A DNA stretch of 64,000 bases, from contig JASPKZ010000423.1 of NCBI GenBank assembly GCA_030220185.1, positions 868,001 through 932,000 of the forward strand, in the 5' to 3' direction. Made by a program: the position numbers and the translations under genes. How positions within the stretch are numbered: position 1 is the first letter of the stretch; the number at the start of each line of letters is the position of its first letter. The DNA is from Diploptera punctata. Lineage: Eukaryota > Arthropoda > Insecta > Blattodea > Blaberidae. The notes under the pieces are model-generated. The model was not told the DNA's origin. It saw only the letters and a list, made by a program, of their open reading frames with translations, and searched no databases. Below are positions 34,663 through 44,555 of this stretch, in pieces.

Positions 34663-34663
34663 A

Positions 34664-34800
34664 AATCCAAGTAATACTTTGGTTTCCTACCAGATGTCCA
34701 ATTGTGGCAATATGCTTACCACATGCCACTTGTTGATAGCTGTAGGTAAAATAAGTGTAACTAAATTACCTAGTTCTTTAACGACAGCTAGGGAGCACTC
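34664..34800 (+). mobile_element. SINE type C, right part (after the PLE dimer)
   Basis: Continues the SINE broken at 28769. TCCAAGTAATACTTTGGTT aligns with TCCTAGTAATACCTTAGTT of the copy at 58986, followed by diverged ATGTCC..ATTG and AATAAGTGTAACTAAAT landmarks. The end is uncertain. Confidence 0.55.
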
Positions 34801-35540
34801 TTGTTCACACGTGGGACGTATGGGATATATGCATACAAATGAAAAACTTATATCAGCTGTCAAATATCCTAGATTGAATTAAAAAATCAGAATGGCACAG
34901 GGAATGTTTGAGTAAAAATTACTAATATATTTATAATGAAATGTGATATCGTAATTTAATAATAATTTTATTAGGATTTTTTTTCTGCACTGCAGTCTTT
35001 TTTCCCAACAACATCAAGTTAATATTTCTTCCAAGAATTCATGTTTTGGGAATATTCTTCCGTTATTTCCATTCTATTCACATAAATAGAAGTATGAAAA
35101 TAATAGTAAAAATAATAACAATAATAATAATAATAATAATTATTATTAATAATAATAATGGTAATAAAATATCTCAGTGATAACCAACTATGGTTTCAGG
35201 CTGAATCAGGCGATTATTAAATGTTAAGCGAGCATTTTTTTTCTATTTTATTATGCTCTTCAGTTCAAATTCCTCCCGGTAGCTCAAAAATGCATTCAAT
35301 TATAACTGGTTATTCTAAAATTCCTTAATCACAATTTTCACAAAGCTTTCCTAAATTGAATCTGTTCCATATTTCCTTGTGTTATCGAATATTGTTATCT
35401 CCCGTTACCATTGCTTCATCAATTCAAAACCATGACTGCTAATACACACATGGTTTCCACCGAATTAAATGGATATGACAACATTTTAGAAGCTGCATAA
35501 AGAGCAAACTTGGAATTGTTGCCGAAGAAATAGAGCATCA
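34801..35540. other. Unassigned AT-rich DNA with a short (AAT)n/(ATT)n patch
   Basis: Low-complexity AATAATAAT/ATTATTATT at about 35110-35160. No coding frame or known terminus seen in the remainder. Confidence 0.5.
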
Positions 35541-35546
35541 GTAAAA

Positions 35547-36540
35547 AATAGTATTTTTGCGCGATAGTGGGTTTTGTCGTACTTACCAGCAATGGCGACC
35601 ATTATTGGAAGTTCAACTTCCTACATCTCGGAGATGCCAACTTAAATAAATATACTGTAATATTATATTTACACCCACGTGCGGGAAGTAAAACCACTGC
35701 CCTCTATGTATACTACGTACAATGTATATACAGAAAATATCGAAAAAGTACTGTTAATATACATTGTACGAAACAAATCACTGCATTTTAAATGAACTGA
35801 ACTTTATGCGAAACAATATAAAACAATAAATACGTACTTGCGGCTACACTTACTTACTTACTCACTGGCACTATCGAACCCGTAGGTTCATGGCCGCGCG
35901 GACATAAGCTCTCCATACATCCCTATCCTGAGCTAATGCTTTCCAATCATTCCCTGTATAATCTACTTCCCTCAAATCATACTTAATGTTGTTCTCCCAC
36001 CTCATTCTTGGTCTACCAACTGGGTGTTTTCCCTCTGGCTTTCCTACAAGAAGCTTCCATGCACGTCTTTCATTCCCCATACGTGCAACATGTCCTGCCC
36101 ATCGCAGTCTACGAGACTTAACTGTTCTTATTATATCTGGCTTCCTATAAAGACCATGTAGTTCATTGTTATGTACTCTTCTCCATTCACCTGTCTGTTC
36201 ATCTCTCTTTGGTCCAAAAATTTTCCTAAGAACTTCATTCTCAAATACTCGTAATCTCCTTTCCTCCCTTAAAGTAAGAGTCCATGTTTCGCACCCATAT
36301 AATATAACTGGTAGAATAATAGTTTTATATATTTTCAGCTTAACGTTTTTTGAAAGGAGTGTACTTGCGGCTATGTTATCAATAATTGTTCTCAAGGCCT
36401 CCTGTTGTTTCAACTAATAAACATTGCCCACACATTTAATTGCAGTCAATTGTTTATAATGAACGCAAATATTTACAACAAAGATCTTATTATTTTACTA
36501 TTATTTATTATTTTGAAAACACCATCGCGCAAAAAATAAT
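35547..36540. mobile_element. Possible DNA transposon shell with short inverted ends
   Basis: TTTTTGCGCGATAGTGGGTT near 35550 is matched in reverse near 36520 by AACACC-ATCGCGCAAAAA. About 25 bp pair imperfectly. Between them, apart from a later LINE insertion, there is about 480 bp of non-coding DNA. No clear target duplication, so low confidence. Confidence 0.3.
35847..36360 (-). mobile_element. Family 1 non-LTR retrotransposon 3' end
   Basis: Flanked by a perfect 13-bp duplication GTACTTGCGGCTA (35834-35846 and 36361-36373). The minus-strand frame is open throughout the insert and encodes SKNVKLKIYKTIILPVILYG, CETWTLTLREERRLRVFENE, LHGLYRKPDIIRTVKSRR, the HVARMGNERRAW motif and AAMNLRVR. 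The ACTTACTTACTTACTCACTG tail complement is at the left. This is one of the best-preserved copies of the family here, so probably young. 5'-truncated at 514 bp; no RT. Confidence 0.93.
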
Positions 36541-36922
36541 GTACAACGCACGTTTGTGAAGTGTTTTACAGAATCTCGGAAATTGAACACCTCGCTATCG
36601 CTCTGTTTTAAAATATTTTTCCTCGATTCTGTAAAAACAACTTCCCAACCTTGCATCGTAATATACTATTACAACAGGCTAGGACAGTTGTGTGGATTGG
36701 AAAACGTAGGAAACCATTTTAGTGAAAATGTACTAGTAGAATAGGGCTTATCTTAAAGAGAAGATTAAATTGTAGAAATTATCGACTCTTTGATCTAATT
36801 ACTGTTTAACTAAACTTGCCCTTAATTCAAGCAGAAAGGAAGATATAAGTATATATTACAGTTATTACATTTATTAAATTTATGGGAGAAGATTACAAGC
36901 CGATTTTTTTTTCTGTATGATT
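36541..36922. other. Unassigned DNA
   Basis: No recognised repeat or frame. Slightly higher complexity than the surrounding sequence. Confidence 0.45.
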
Positions 36923-37482
36923 AGGAATGAAGTGCACAAAGGGATCAACATAGGCTTAATTCTGGAAATGCATGCTATTATGTATTACAGGGATTTTTGT
37001 CGTCCCACCTTCTTCGAAAAAAGTTAAACTGAACATATATAAAACTGTTATCCTCCCAGTTATATTAGACGAATGCGAAACTTACTTTAAGGAATCAGAA
37101 AAGATTACGATTATTTGAGAATAAAGTTGTTAAGCATTTTTCTTGCACCAACGCAACGATAGTTATACAGACATGCAGTTCGAGAAAGACTACAGAACAG
37201 TGAGCTACATGAGTTTTATAGAAAATCAGATATAATAAGAACCGTTAAGTCTCATAGAATTCGAAGGGAAGGACATGTGACACGAATCGTAAAGGAAAGA
37301 GAGTCATGGAAAGTTCTTGTAAGGAAAACCAGAGGGAAAACGCCCTGTAGGTAGGTCAAGAATAAGGAAGGAAAGTAATTTAATGCAAGTAGATGATTGG
37401 AAAACATTATTTAAGAATAAGGACGTGTTGAGAGATTATATCCGCACGGTCATTAACATAAGTGTTCGACAGTGCCAGTCAA
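36923..37482 (+). pseudogene. Family 1 non-LTR retrotransposon 3' end, old degraded copy
   Basis: Landmarks in order: GAAATGCATGCTATTATG, GTTAAACTGAACATATATAA, CTCCCAGTTATATTA, AAGCCAGATATAATAAGAAC in altered form, GTAGGTCAAGAATAAGG and the terminal TGTTCGACAGTGCCAGT. Many indels destroy all frames. No AGTA tail remains. Confidence 0.75.
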
Positions 37483-37574
37483 AAAGTTAGAATGTTAGAT
37501 TCCAACACACACGCCTCCAAGCGATAAAAAAAACTTACTATCAATTTGACACATTAAACTTTTTGGAATAATTG

Positions 37575-37697
37575 GTGGTATAAGACATGATAAAAAAATA
37601 AATGCCTGAACGAGATTCGAACCCGGATCTCTGCGTTGGTACCCCAGCGTGTTATCCATTACACCACCAGGCGTATCCAATTCAAACACTTATTTTT
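37575..37697 (-). mobile_element. tRNA-derived SINE, type D
   Basis: The minus-strand head GCCTGGTGGTGTAATGGATA carries a perfect box A (TGGTGTAATGG), and GGGTTCGAATC a box B. The tail begins CATTTATTTTTTTATCATG. The 5' extension AAGTGTTTGAATTGGAT is shared with the plus-strand copies nearby. The 3' boundary is uncertain; similarity fades below 37575. Confidence 0.75.
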
Positions 37698-37735
37698 CTT
37701 ATATATATTATATTCTCCATATATAATATAATATG

Positions 37736-37875
37736 TTAACATTAACTATGATTTGAGAGAAGTAGATTATACAGGGAATGATTGGAAAGCATTAGCTCAG
37801 GATAGGCATGTATAGAGAGCTTATGTCCGTGCGGCCATAAACCTACGGGTTCAATAGTGCCAGTGAGTAAGTAAG

Positions 37876-37877
<2 letters not shown>
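37736..37877 (+). mobile_element. Family 1 LINE, very short 3' fragment
   Basis: Matches the last 140 bp of the family (TTAACATTAACTATGATTTG through GGGTTCAATAGTGCCAGTGA) and the AGTAAGTAAGTATA tail. It is an extremely 5'-truncated insertion. A (TA)n run follows. Confidence 0.85.

Positions 37878-37915
<38 letters not shown>
37878..37915. repeat. (TA)n microsatellite
   Basis: Pure TA run at the 3' end of the LINE fragment, directly before a SINE type D. Confidence 0.9.
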
Positions 37916-37918
<3 letters not shown>

Positions 37919-37923
37919 AAGAA

Positions 37924-38070
37924 GAAGTGTTTGAATTGGATTCGTCTGGTGGTGTAATGGATAACACGCTGGGGTACGAATCCAGAGATCCGGGTTCGAA
38001 TCCCGTTCAGTCATTTATTTTTCTTGTCATGTCGTATCAAGCTTGCATTGCTCAATGTCAAAAATTTAAT
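37924..38070 (+). mobile_element. tRNA-derived SINE, type D
   Basis: AAGTGTTTGAATTGGATTCG, tRNA-like head with box A TGGTGTAATGG and box B GGGTTCGAATCCC, then CATTTATTTTTCTTGTCATG and AAGCTTGCATTGCTCAATG. The tRNA-like segment ends TTCAGTCA instead of TTCAGGCA. Confidence 0.8.
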
Positions 38071-38215
38071 AATAACATCGATAAAGCGTCACTGCTATAA
38101 AGTAAAAATATTTTCTTTAATTTGCTTACTTTTTATAGTCAGCTATTAGGTGGCAGTGAAGACCGAGTTCTCGCGACATCTAGTATTAATGGAGAATATA
38201 TATATAACAAAAATA

Positions 38216-38364
38216 GGTGTTTCAATTGGATTCGCCTGGTGGTGTAATGGATAACATGCTGGGGTACCAACCCAGAGATCCGAGTTCGAATCCCGTTCAG
38301 GCATTTAGTTTTCTTATCATGTCATATTAAGCTTGCATTGCTCAATGTCAAAATTTAATTATAA
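38216..38364 (+). mobile_element. tRNA-derived SINE, type D, best tRNA-like head
   Basis: The head (38234-38303) folds as a tRNA: GCCTG/CAGGC acceptor, box A TGGTGTAATGG, anticodon arm CTGGG/CCCAG with loop GTACCAA, box B GAGTTCGAATCCC. The D-arm resembles insect tRNA-Arg. The body after the head and recurrence in four other copies show it is a SINE and not a tRNA gene. The tail ends in ATTTAATTATAACG and a (CA)n(TA)n run (38365-38410). Confidence 0.8.
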
Positions 38365-38366
38365 CG

Positions 38367-38410
<44 letters not shown>

Positions 38411-38414
<4 letters not shown>

Positions 38415-38559
38415 ATAATTAAATGTTTAACATTGAGCAATGCATGCTTAATATGGTATGATAAGAAAAATAAATGCCTGGACGGGATTCGAACCCGGAT
38501 CTCTGAGAGATCGGGGTTCGAATCCCGTCCAGGCATTTATTTTTCTTATCATACCATAT
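38411..38559. mobile_element. Fold-back SINE type D (54-bp inverted arms)
   Basis: A minus-strand 3' half (38504 down to 38411) meets a plus-strand copy of the same half. Bases 38451-38504 and 38506-38559 are reverse complements around one base, with one mismatch seen. The box B and acceptor region are duplicated face to face, without box A. A (TA)n run follows on the right. Confidence 0.85.
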
Positions 38560-38569
38560 ATATATATAC

Positions 38570-39009
38570 ACACATCGTAATAATGTATACATGTGTATGT
38601 TTTCTAATGCTACCTACTGCATTTTACATGCTTCAGGTTCCGCGTTGGGCGGATAGATGGCTTTAATGTGATATATTTTCAATTCATCCACCATTTCGGT
38701 AGATCACTTTACATGTATTACTATTTTTGATTTTCGGATAGAGGGAAGTATAGGATGAGTGTATTTGTGTAGTGTAAAGTGTGTTGTATGAGGTATGATA
38801 TTGGAGAAATTGGAGACTGTGAAACCCGGTGTCTGTACGTAGCCTACTCCTATCGAAAAGCACCAAGGGGTACGTTTATGTATAGATCTAAAAATATTCT
38901 GAGCTTTCTAACAAATAGCATGTGACACTAGGTAAAAGTAATTATATTTTGTTCGTCGAGTTGCTCCATTCGACATGCAGCATCATTACGCAAACTATCT
39001 GATCATAAA
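38570..39009. other. Unassigned DNA
   Basis: No recognised repeat. The open frames here are short and unconvincing. Confidence 0.45.
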
Positions 39010-39620
39010 ATAAAATATCACATTTAACGATAGTTTCTGTTATTTGGGATCAATTATAGAGAAAGATGGAACATCAAATAAAGAAATAGCAAAAAGTATT
39101 AATAATGGAAGAAAAACCGCAGGAATGTTAAACTCTATACTACAGAGTAAAAACATCATTAACAGAACAAAACAACTAATTCATAAATCCATACTAGAAA
39201 ATATAATGTTATACGAATCGGAAGTTTGAACAATGTCACAACAACATGTCAACAGAAAAACTTCAGTTAAAATTGATTTTTGGAGAAGAGCTGCCAGAAA
39301 ATCTCGACTGGAAAAAATTATAAATACAAAAATTAGAAAATTGATGAATCCAGAAAGAAATATAATGGATGAGATTGAACACAGAAGGCTAAAATTGAAT
39401 GGACACATAAGAAGAATGCCGGATGGAAGACTACCAAAGGCGTCTATGCATGGAAAATTGATAGAAGGAACAGAAAAGGAAGACCAAGAACAACCTGGAA
39501 GAACAACACCCAAAATTCAATGAGGAAATTTGGTGTAATAGATGAAGACACAGAGATCAGAGAACGATGGAGAACTTTAATGAAGGGAAATTTGTGGATG
39601 TTTGTTGCAAACTGATAGTC
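39010..39620 (+). pseudogene. Non-LTR retrotransposon 3' end, family 3
   Basis: Two adjacent frames encode CYLGSIIEKDGTSNKEIAKS, INRTKQLIHKSILENIMLY (with YGSE changed to YESE followed by a stop), then FWRRAARKSRLEKI, LKLNGHIRRMPDGRLPKASM. The layout is that of the post-RT domain of arthropod LINEs, but the sequence differs from families 1 and 2. It ends near 39620 before a (TA)n run (39641-39680). Confidence 0.7.
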
Positions 39621-39635
39621 TATAAGTCCGTAGTC

Positions 39636-39640
<5 letters not shown>

Positions 39641-39680
<40 letters not shown>
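39641..39680. repeat. (TA)n microsatellite
   Basis: Near-pure TA run following the family 3 LINE end; may be its tail. Confidence 0.9.
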
Positions 39681-39685
<5 letters not shown>

Positions 39686-39719
39686 TTATTTTAATTCATG
39701 TTAATTTCTAAGATTGGTT

Positions 39720-41440
39720 GGTGTAAACCTCAATGATGAGGAAAATTCTCAAAATGATGATGATTTAACGACTATGTCATTATATACTATTACAATTTTG
39801 AAGCCTATTTTATGTGCCTAAATTTGTAACTTTAGTATTATCTGAGGTCTAGTTATTAACCTATACTGATATTATTGGTGCCACAGCTTATCGGACGTGG
39901 AAGGAATGTAGGCTGGAGCCTGTTGATCATCACTATTGAATGAGGGAAATATCCTAATTATAATGCCTATCTATCTCTCTATCTATCTCCATGGCGTTAT
40001 GGTCCATGAAGGGTCAGAGCCTGCTATCTATCTATAATCTATCTATTCTCCGCCCGTGAAAAATGTAGAGATATTCGCGCATAGTATTTATGGGGATAGG
40101 GCGGAGCCTTAGAGCGCATACGCTTTACTTTACAGTCAGTCAGTCTGAAGGTAAAGCTGGACTGTTACGATCCATCCGAGTTCTGCATAAGAATTTCGTT
40201 GAGAGAATTCAACAATGCTTAAAAAATCTTAGAGCTTACAGGTTATTAGAAATATTGGTAAAATTAATATACTATTATGTTAAATTGCAATACAAAATGT
40301 TTTATTTTCATATGGGATTAACACAATAAAATAATAAAAACTTGAAATGTCAAAATTGTTAGGATTTTTTCACGCAACATCTTGAAAACTTGAAACTTCA
40401 ATTTTGATATAAAAATGCGCAGAAGTTAACAAATACTAATAATATTCGAAGAAAGAAAAATGAAAGAAATTATTTAGAACGAAAACTGTTAAATATTAAA
40501 CATTACGTATTATGAGTATAAACATTTTTAAATTTTTAATGTAATTTAGAATAAGTCGAAATAATAATAATAATAATAATAATAAATAATATAATTTGCA
40601 TTTTTTTAAATTACAATATTATTTCTTATGTGTTTTAAATTATATCTTGTCTAATTTTTAACGAAGGAAAAGGTTTGGTGTTTACTTACCTGAGCCATCT
40701 CAAGAACCATTCACGGCATCCAGTCCAATTAACTGCATTTAAGAGTTTTGTTATTTTTATTTCTATTGTGCCTCAAAATGTAATCAAAATCGGTTTTCAT
40801 GTGACGGAGAAAATGTAATTAAATCATAAAAATTAACAATTAAAATAAAAAAGCATGTCTTGAAAACTTTCTCGTTTTGCATTTATTTTTCAAACCAGAT
40901 CAAATCGATTTCGATGAAATTTTCAGTTGCTAAAACTTATTTTTAATATCCTATTACAAAATTATAATTTCTGTGAAGCGCAAAAACATGTCGTTAACTG
41001 AGTTTTTTTACTGTTTTACATAGATTTTGAGAAAATTGTCTCCACTTGCTTCGCTCTTAGGTTTTTTTAATGGTCATATGAACAAGATTGTGAACGCTCC
41101 ACTCGCCCCCCCCCAAAAAAATGAGAACAATATTGCGTTCTCCAGAATGTAAAGCAGTGCCAACTTTCCGATTAGATATATTTCTCCCTCGAAACTCTGC
41201 AGCGAAATGAAAATAATATCACTTGATCTGTTCTCCCTCCAGCACTTCCCTCCAGCCTCATTGGCCGTGCATTTTACACGCCTCTTGCGCAGATGGCTTA
41301 TTTCGAACTACTGTCTCTACATTATCCGCGGACGGAGATTATAAACGCGTAGTCCATTGTTGAGCCATAACCTCTTCTTTGTAAGGAGTTTATAGACCAA
41401 GTTAATTTATTTAGACACCTTATTTGCTTAATGATGCCAT
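39720..41440. other. Unassigned AT-rich DNA
   Basis: Contains ATCT-rich repeats (39965-40050), an 8-bp inverted pair CTCCGCCC/GGGCGGAG (about 40050 and 40100), and an (AAT)n run (40561-40586). Around 40690 the minus strand reads GGCTCAG followed by GTAAGTAAAC, a good splice-donor consensus, but no supporting open frame was found upstream. Nothing firm. Confidence 0.45.
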
Positions 41441-41445
41441 GCAGC

Positions 41446-41512
41446 TTAAAGTCCCTCCCGGAGAACTAGCTCCTTGGATGTTTCCGTCCTAAAAAATTCC
41501 ATCGACCCCGGC
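41446..41512 (-). mobile_element. SINE type C fragment
   Basis: AAAGTCCCTCCCGGAGAACT and TCCATCGACCCCGGCC are the reverse complement of the post-tRNA body of the type C SINE at 58986. Confidence 0.65.
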
Positions 41513-41514
41513 CA

Positions 41515-41745
41515 CTATCAAAATCCAATCTCTTCTACCTTGCATCTTTATTTCCATCCTCCTACTCCCAACTCCCTCACATCCTCCTCCATATTCTCCT
41601 ACCATTCATTTCTTGGTCTTCCCTCGCATCTTCTTCCACCTGGTTTTCTTTTGCTTAATTTCGTAGTATGTATCCCACCTAACTTTTTTCTACATGTCCC
41701 ACCCATCTAAATCTTGTAGAATAATTTTTATTATTCCCACAATTT
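41515..41745 (-). pseudogene. LINE C-terminal fragment, family 10
   Basis: The minus strand encodes GRPRNEW, a stop, then ENMEEDVRELGVGGWK, the GRP-x-W motif and following helix of post-RT LINE domains. Too short to place in a clade. Confidence 0.5.
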
Positions 41746-41782
41746 GGGGACTCCAATAAATTCATAGTAAGCGTTACATAGT

Positions 41783-42170
41783 CGGCCGCGGTGGATTAGT
41801 GCTTATGCTCTATGTTTCTGGACACGAGGGTCGCGGGTTCAAACCCGGCCGCGGTCGAGGATTTTTTTAGGATAGAAAAATCTAAGAAGCAAGTCCTCCG
41901 GAAGGGACTTCAAGCCTTAGGCCCCGAGTCTGAAGATTTTCAAGCTCGTAAAAGATCCTTAAGCCTGAATAAAGAGGCCTATAAGCAAATTTTACCGATC
42001 TCAAACATCCTAGTAATGCCGTAGTTGCCTGCTAAATGTCTCATTGAGTCGGTGTGATGACATGCCACTCATGACATCTATGGACAAATAAGTTAACTAA
42101 ATGAATTTGTTCTATTAGCTTCTCACAAAGGAAAGGATATGGCCCAACAATGGGCTACGCCATTATAGAT
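41783..42170 (+). mobile_element. tRNA-derived SINE, type C
   Basis: Head CGGCCGCGGTGGATTAGTGC, box B GGGTTCAAACCC, body GAAGGGACTTCAAGCC, GAAGATTTTCAAGCTCGTAA, and a 3' part ending near AACAATGGGCTACGCCATTA. Full length, about 388 bp. Confidence 0.8.
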
Positions 42171-42973
42171 AGGTAAATGCGTTACAAAAAAATTGCCTCA
42201 ATCATAGTTTAAAAATAAAATATTTACAGTTAAAACTTGAATATAAATAAAATTATATGTATTAAACTAAAATGTCATTAATAATATATATATATATATT
42301 CAACAAATTCTATATATAGAACAATAAATTTTAACAAAACCAATTACACAGCCACTATTCAATTCCAGACGCTGGTAACAACTGGGAGAAAAGCTTTATG
42401 AACAAGTATAAAATGGTGCGAAGAAGGGACTCCACTAACCCTAAAAGTACCTTGGAACTTATCCACACTTAAAAACTAGCCTTCCATTTATCCAAATTTC
42501 ATTGGTGGGGCCTGGTTTCGTTCTTCGGGCTCTTCCTCCTTGTATCTCTTTGCCAGACGGGACTATCTATAATTTCAACTCGACCCAGCCTCCACGAGCA
42601 GCTTTCAACACTTTTGAGCCAACGCTCATTAGGAGCGTCCACAGAATCGGAACTAAGAACTTCAAATCTCCCCGATACATTTTCCTCCTCTAGGCTTGCT
42701 GGCATCTTATGGTCCATAGCCATCACACTTACTAAATCATGTATGAACCATGGATAAAGAGGACACAACAATATCAGAGTTTGTTTTGGGGGCCCATTAC
42801 GTTGTTTCTGCTCTAAGTTTCGCGTCCGATTAACTGCAGTAGTTTCTGCGCGCGGAATAACGGCATATTCAGCTACAAAAAACTTACAACTTTGTGTGCA
42901 GATTTGTATGTACGTGAGTCAATGAAGCGTGCCTTCTGTACGCAGTTATACTATTCTATTGTATAACATATAG
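42171..42973. other. Unassigned DNA with an unrecognised minus-strand frame
   Basis: The minus strand is open from about 42771 to 42499 (first ATG near 42723). It encodes a hydrophilic segment including MPASLEEENVSGRFEVLSSD and WRLGRVEIIDSPVWQRD. The GC content is higher than the flanks. No family recognised, no promoter or splice signals located; it could be an exon, a retrocopy piece or chance. Confidence 0.25.
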
Positions 42974-43057
42974 CAGAGCCGCTCAAACTTATTAATGTAT
43001 CCCGGACCAAATGGAAGAAATATTAATACCCATAGATCCTATTATACATGTTATGGA

Positions 43058-43109
<52 letters not shown>

Positions 43110-43691
43110 GGAGAAGAACTAAAACCTAGTATTGAATGAACAAAATTAGACCATTCATGTGATAACACAGTGGAAATTAAAAATATAATCGCACAAACAA
43201 AACAAGCAATATATGCTTTAAACTCTGTTTGGTGGAGCAAAAATATAACAAAATATAGAAAATTAAAAACATATCAAACCATAGTTCAAAGCGTTTTAAC
43301 ATGTGGTGCTGACGTTTAGCAAATTCCTATCAGGGAAATGAAAACAATTTTAAGTACAGAAATTGATGTTTTAAGAAGGTCACCTAGAAAAGCTAAAATG
43401 GATAGAATACGAAATAGATAAATAAAGGAAGTTATGGATGTACAAGAGGAGCCGGACATCATAGACATTATAGAAAAGATAGGATTACAGTGGTATGGCC
43501 ATGTCAAAAGATTGCGAGAACAAAGATTGCCTAAAATTATTATGGAATTGATCCCAATGGAAAGGAGGAAGAAAGAAAGACCAAAAAGATCCTGGATAGA
43601 AGGTGTGCAAGTGGCTATGATTATCAGAGGATTGGAGGAAGATCAATGGATGGACAGAGAGGAATGGCGTTTGGTTTTCGGAAGGCGGATG

Positions 43692-43739
<48 letters not shown>

Positions 43740-43740
43740 T
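43110..43740 (+). pseudogene. Non-LTR retrotransposon 3' end, family 4 (ATT tail)
   Basis: Open segments encode KYRKLKTYQTIVQSVLTCGA, VMDVQEEPDIIDIIEKIGLQ, WYGHVKRLREQRLPKIIMEL, KERPKRSWIEGVQ and a C-terminus near FGRRMII, ending in (ATT)n. Stops at the YG(S/C)E position and near 43420 inactivate it. A related copy on the minus strand is at 61833. Confidence 0.8.
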
Positions 43741-43794
43741 CTAGAAGAGTTAAATATGGAACAGTATGATTAAAAAATATTAATGTTGAAACTT

Positions 43795-44050
43795 CAATTG
43801 TGAGTTTCATGAAAAACAAAAATTAAAATGGTATGGTCATGCAAAAAGAATGACGGATGACAGATCCCCAAGAAGAATACTAGAATGAGTGCCAGTTGGT
43901 AGAAGCAGAAGAGAACGGCCAAAAATAACATGGATTGATGGTGTTTTGAACAGCATGTGTAGAAAAAGAATTGAACGGTGGAGATTGGGATGACAGAGAA
44001 ATGTGGTGGATAATTACAGTACATTAATTCGGCGCAGGAAAATGTGAAAT
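43795..44050 (+). pseudogene. Non-LTR retrotransposon 3' end, family 5
   Basis: One frame encodes KLKWYGHAKRMTDDRSPRRI, a stop, then VPVGRSRRERPKITWIDGV. Typical W-GH-x-x-RM and GRP/RP-x-x-W spacing. Degraded; ends near 44050. Confidence 0.65.
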
Positions 44051-44555
44051 ATTGTGAAACCTGTTAAAATAAACAAATAAATAAAAATAATTGTTAAATT
44101 ATTACTTTTTATCATTATTATTTATTAAGGATTTTTTTCTACAATAAAGTAGTTATCCTTCAGCCTAAATATATTTAATCTGTCCGGTTTTCATTTCTTT
44201 ACGCCTTTTTAGCATTGCCTGACTTTTATGTAAAACGGGGAGCTAGCCCATCGCTACAAAACCCAATGTGGAGGACCAGGTTATTTGTTTTCGAGGTTTT
44301 CTTCCCCTAACCTTTGAGCAGCCAACGTCTACCTACAAGGCAGGAGTGTTTGTTCCCTAGACATGGGCCCTTACTGCGATGATTATTTTATTATTATTAT
44401 TATTACTATTATTATTATAAACATGCGTTCATTTGCTATTTCTTATGTCTTTATAACATATTTCACAAATTCTTGTTCCATAGACTAACATTATAGGCCT
44501 ATTCTTAACGTATTGTTATTTACTAGAAAGCTTCACGCCTACAGGGTTCGAATAG
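44051..44555. other. Unassigned interior of the hAT-like shell
   Basis: Contains (ATT)n at about 44385-44420 and a moderately GC-rich stretch with GGGAGCTAGCCCATCGCTAC (about 44240). No coding frame. Confidence 0.4.

Larger units (their letters stand above)
28770..34663. mobile_element. Head-to-head inverted dimer of a Penelope-like element, inserted as one unit
   Basis: A minus-strand copy (28770-31649) and a plus-strand copy (31649-34663) lie 5' to 5'. Together they form a palindrome with arms of about 2.9 kb and a spacer of about 90 bp (31650-31741), which is plus-copy pLTR sequence missing from the minus copy. The block is bounded by one 13-bp target duplication AATCCAAGTAATA (28757-28769 and 34664-34676) in a SINE. 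The arms differ little, mainly by small indels. The left copy stops about 40 bp short of the full 3' end. One duplication around both copies means either a dimer was inserted in a single event or the second copy arose during insertion. Confidence 0.9.
31649..34663 (+). pseudogene. Penelope-like element copy, plus strand (5' ORF broken, 3' ORF intact)
   Basis: Complete from 5' pLTR (31649-32065) to 3' pLTR (34246-34662). The frame starts at ATGATG (31942) inside the ribozyme core, runs to a stop at 32128-32130 (the minus copy has an AAG/AAA run there), resumes from about 32131, shifts near 32468 (one base fewer than the minus copy) and again near 32670-32690, and is then open from 32812 to 34539. 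A repaired frame would span roughly 865 codons; here it is interrupted by one stop and two shifts. Flanked by SINE C sequence on the right. Confidence 0.85.

Noticed and set aside
38234..38303. tRNA gene candidate
   Set aside because: It folds like a tRNA, but four neighbours share the same body and tail, so it is a SINE head; the anticodon loop GTACCAA is atypical and the stems carry mismatches.
40680..40760. Minus-strand splice donor and exon
   Set aside because: Only the GTAAGT consensus is good; no open frame or acceptor could be linked to it.
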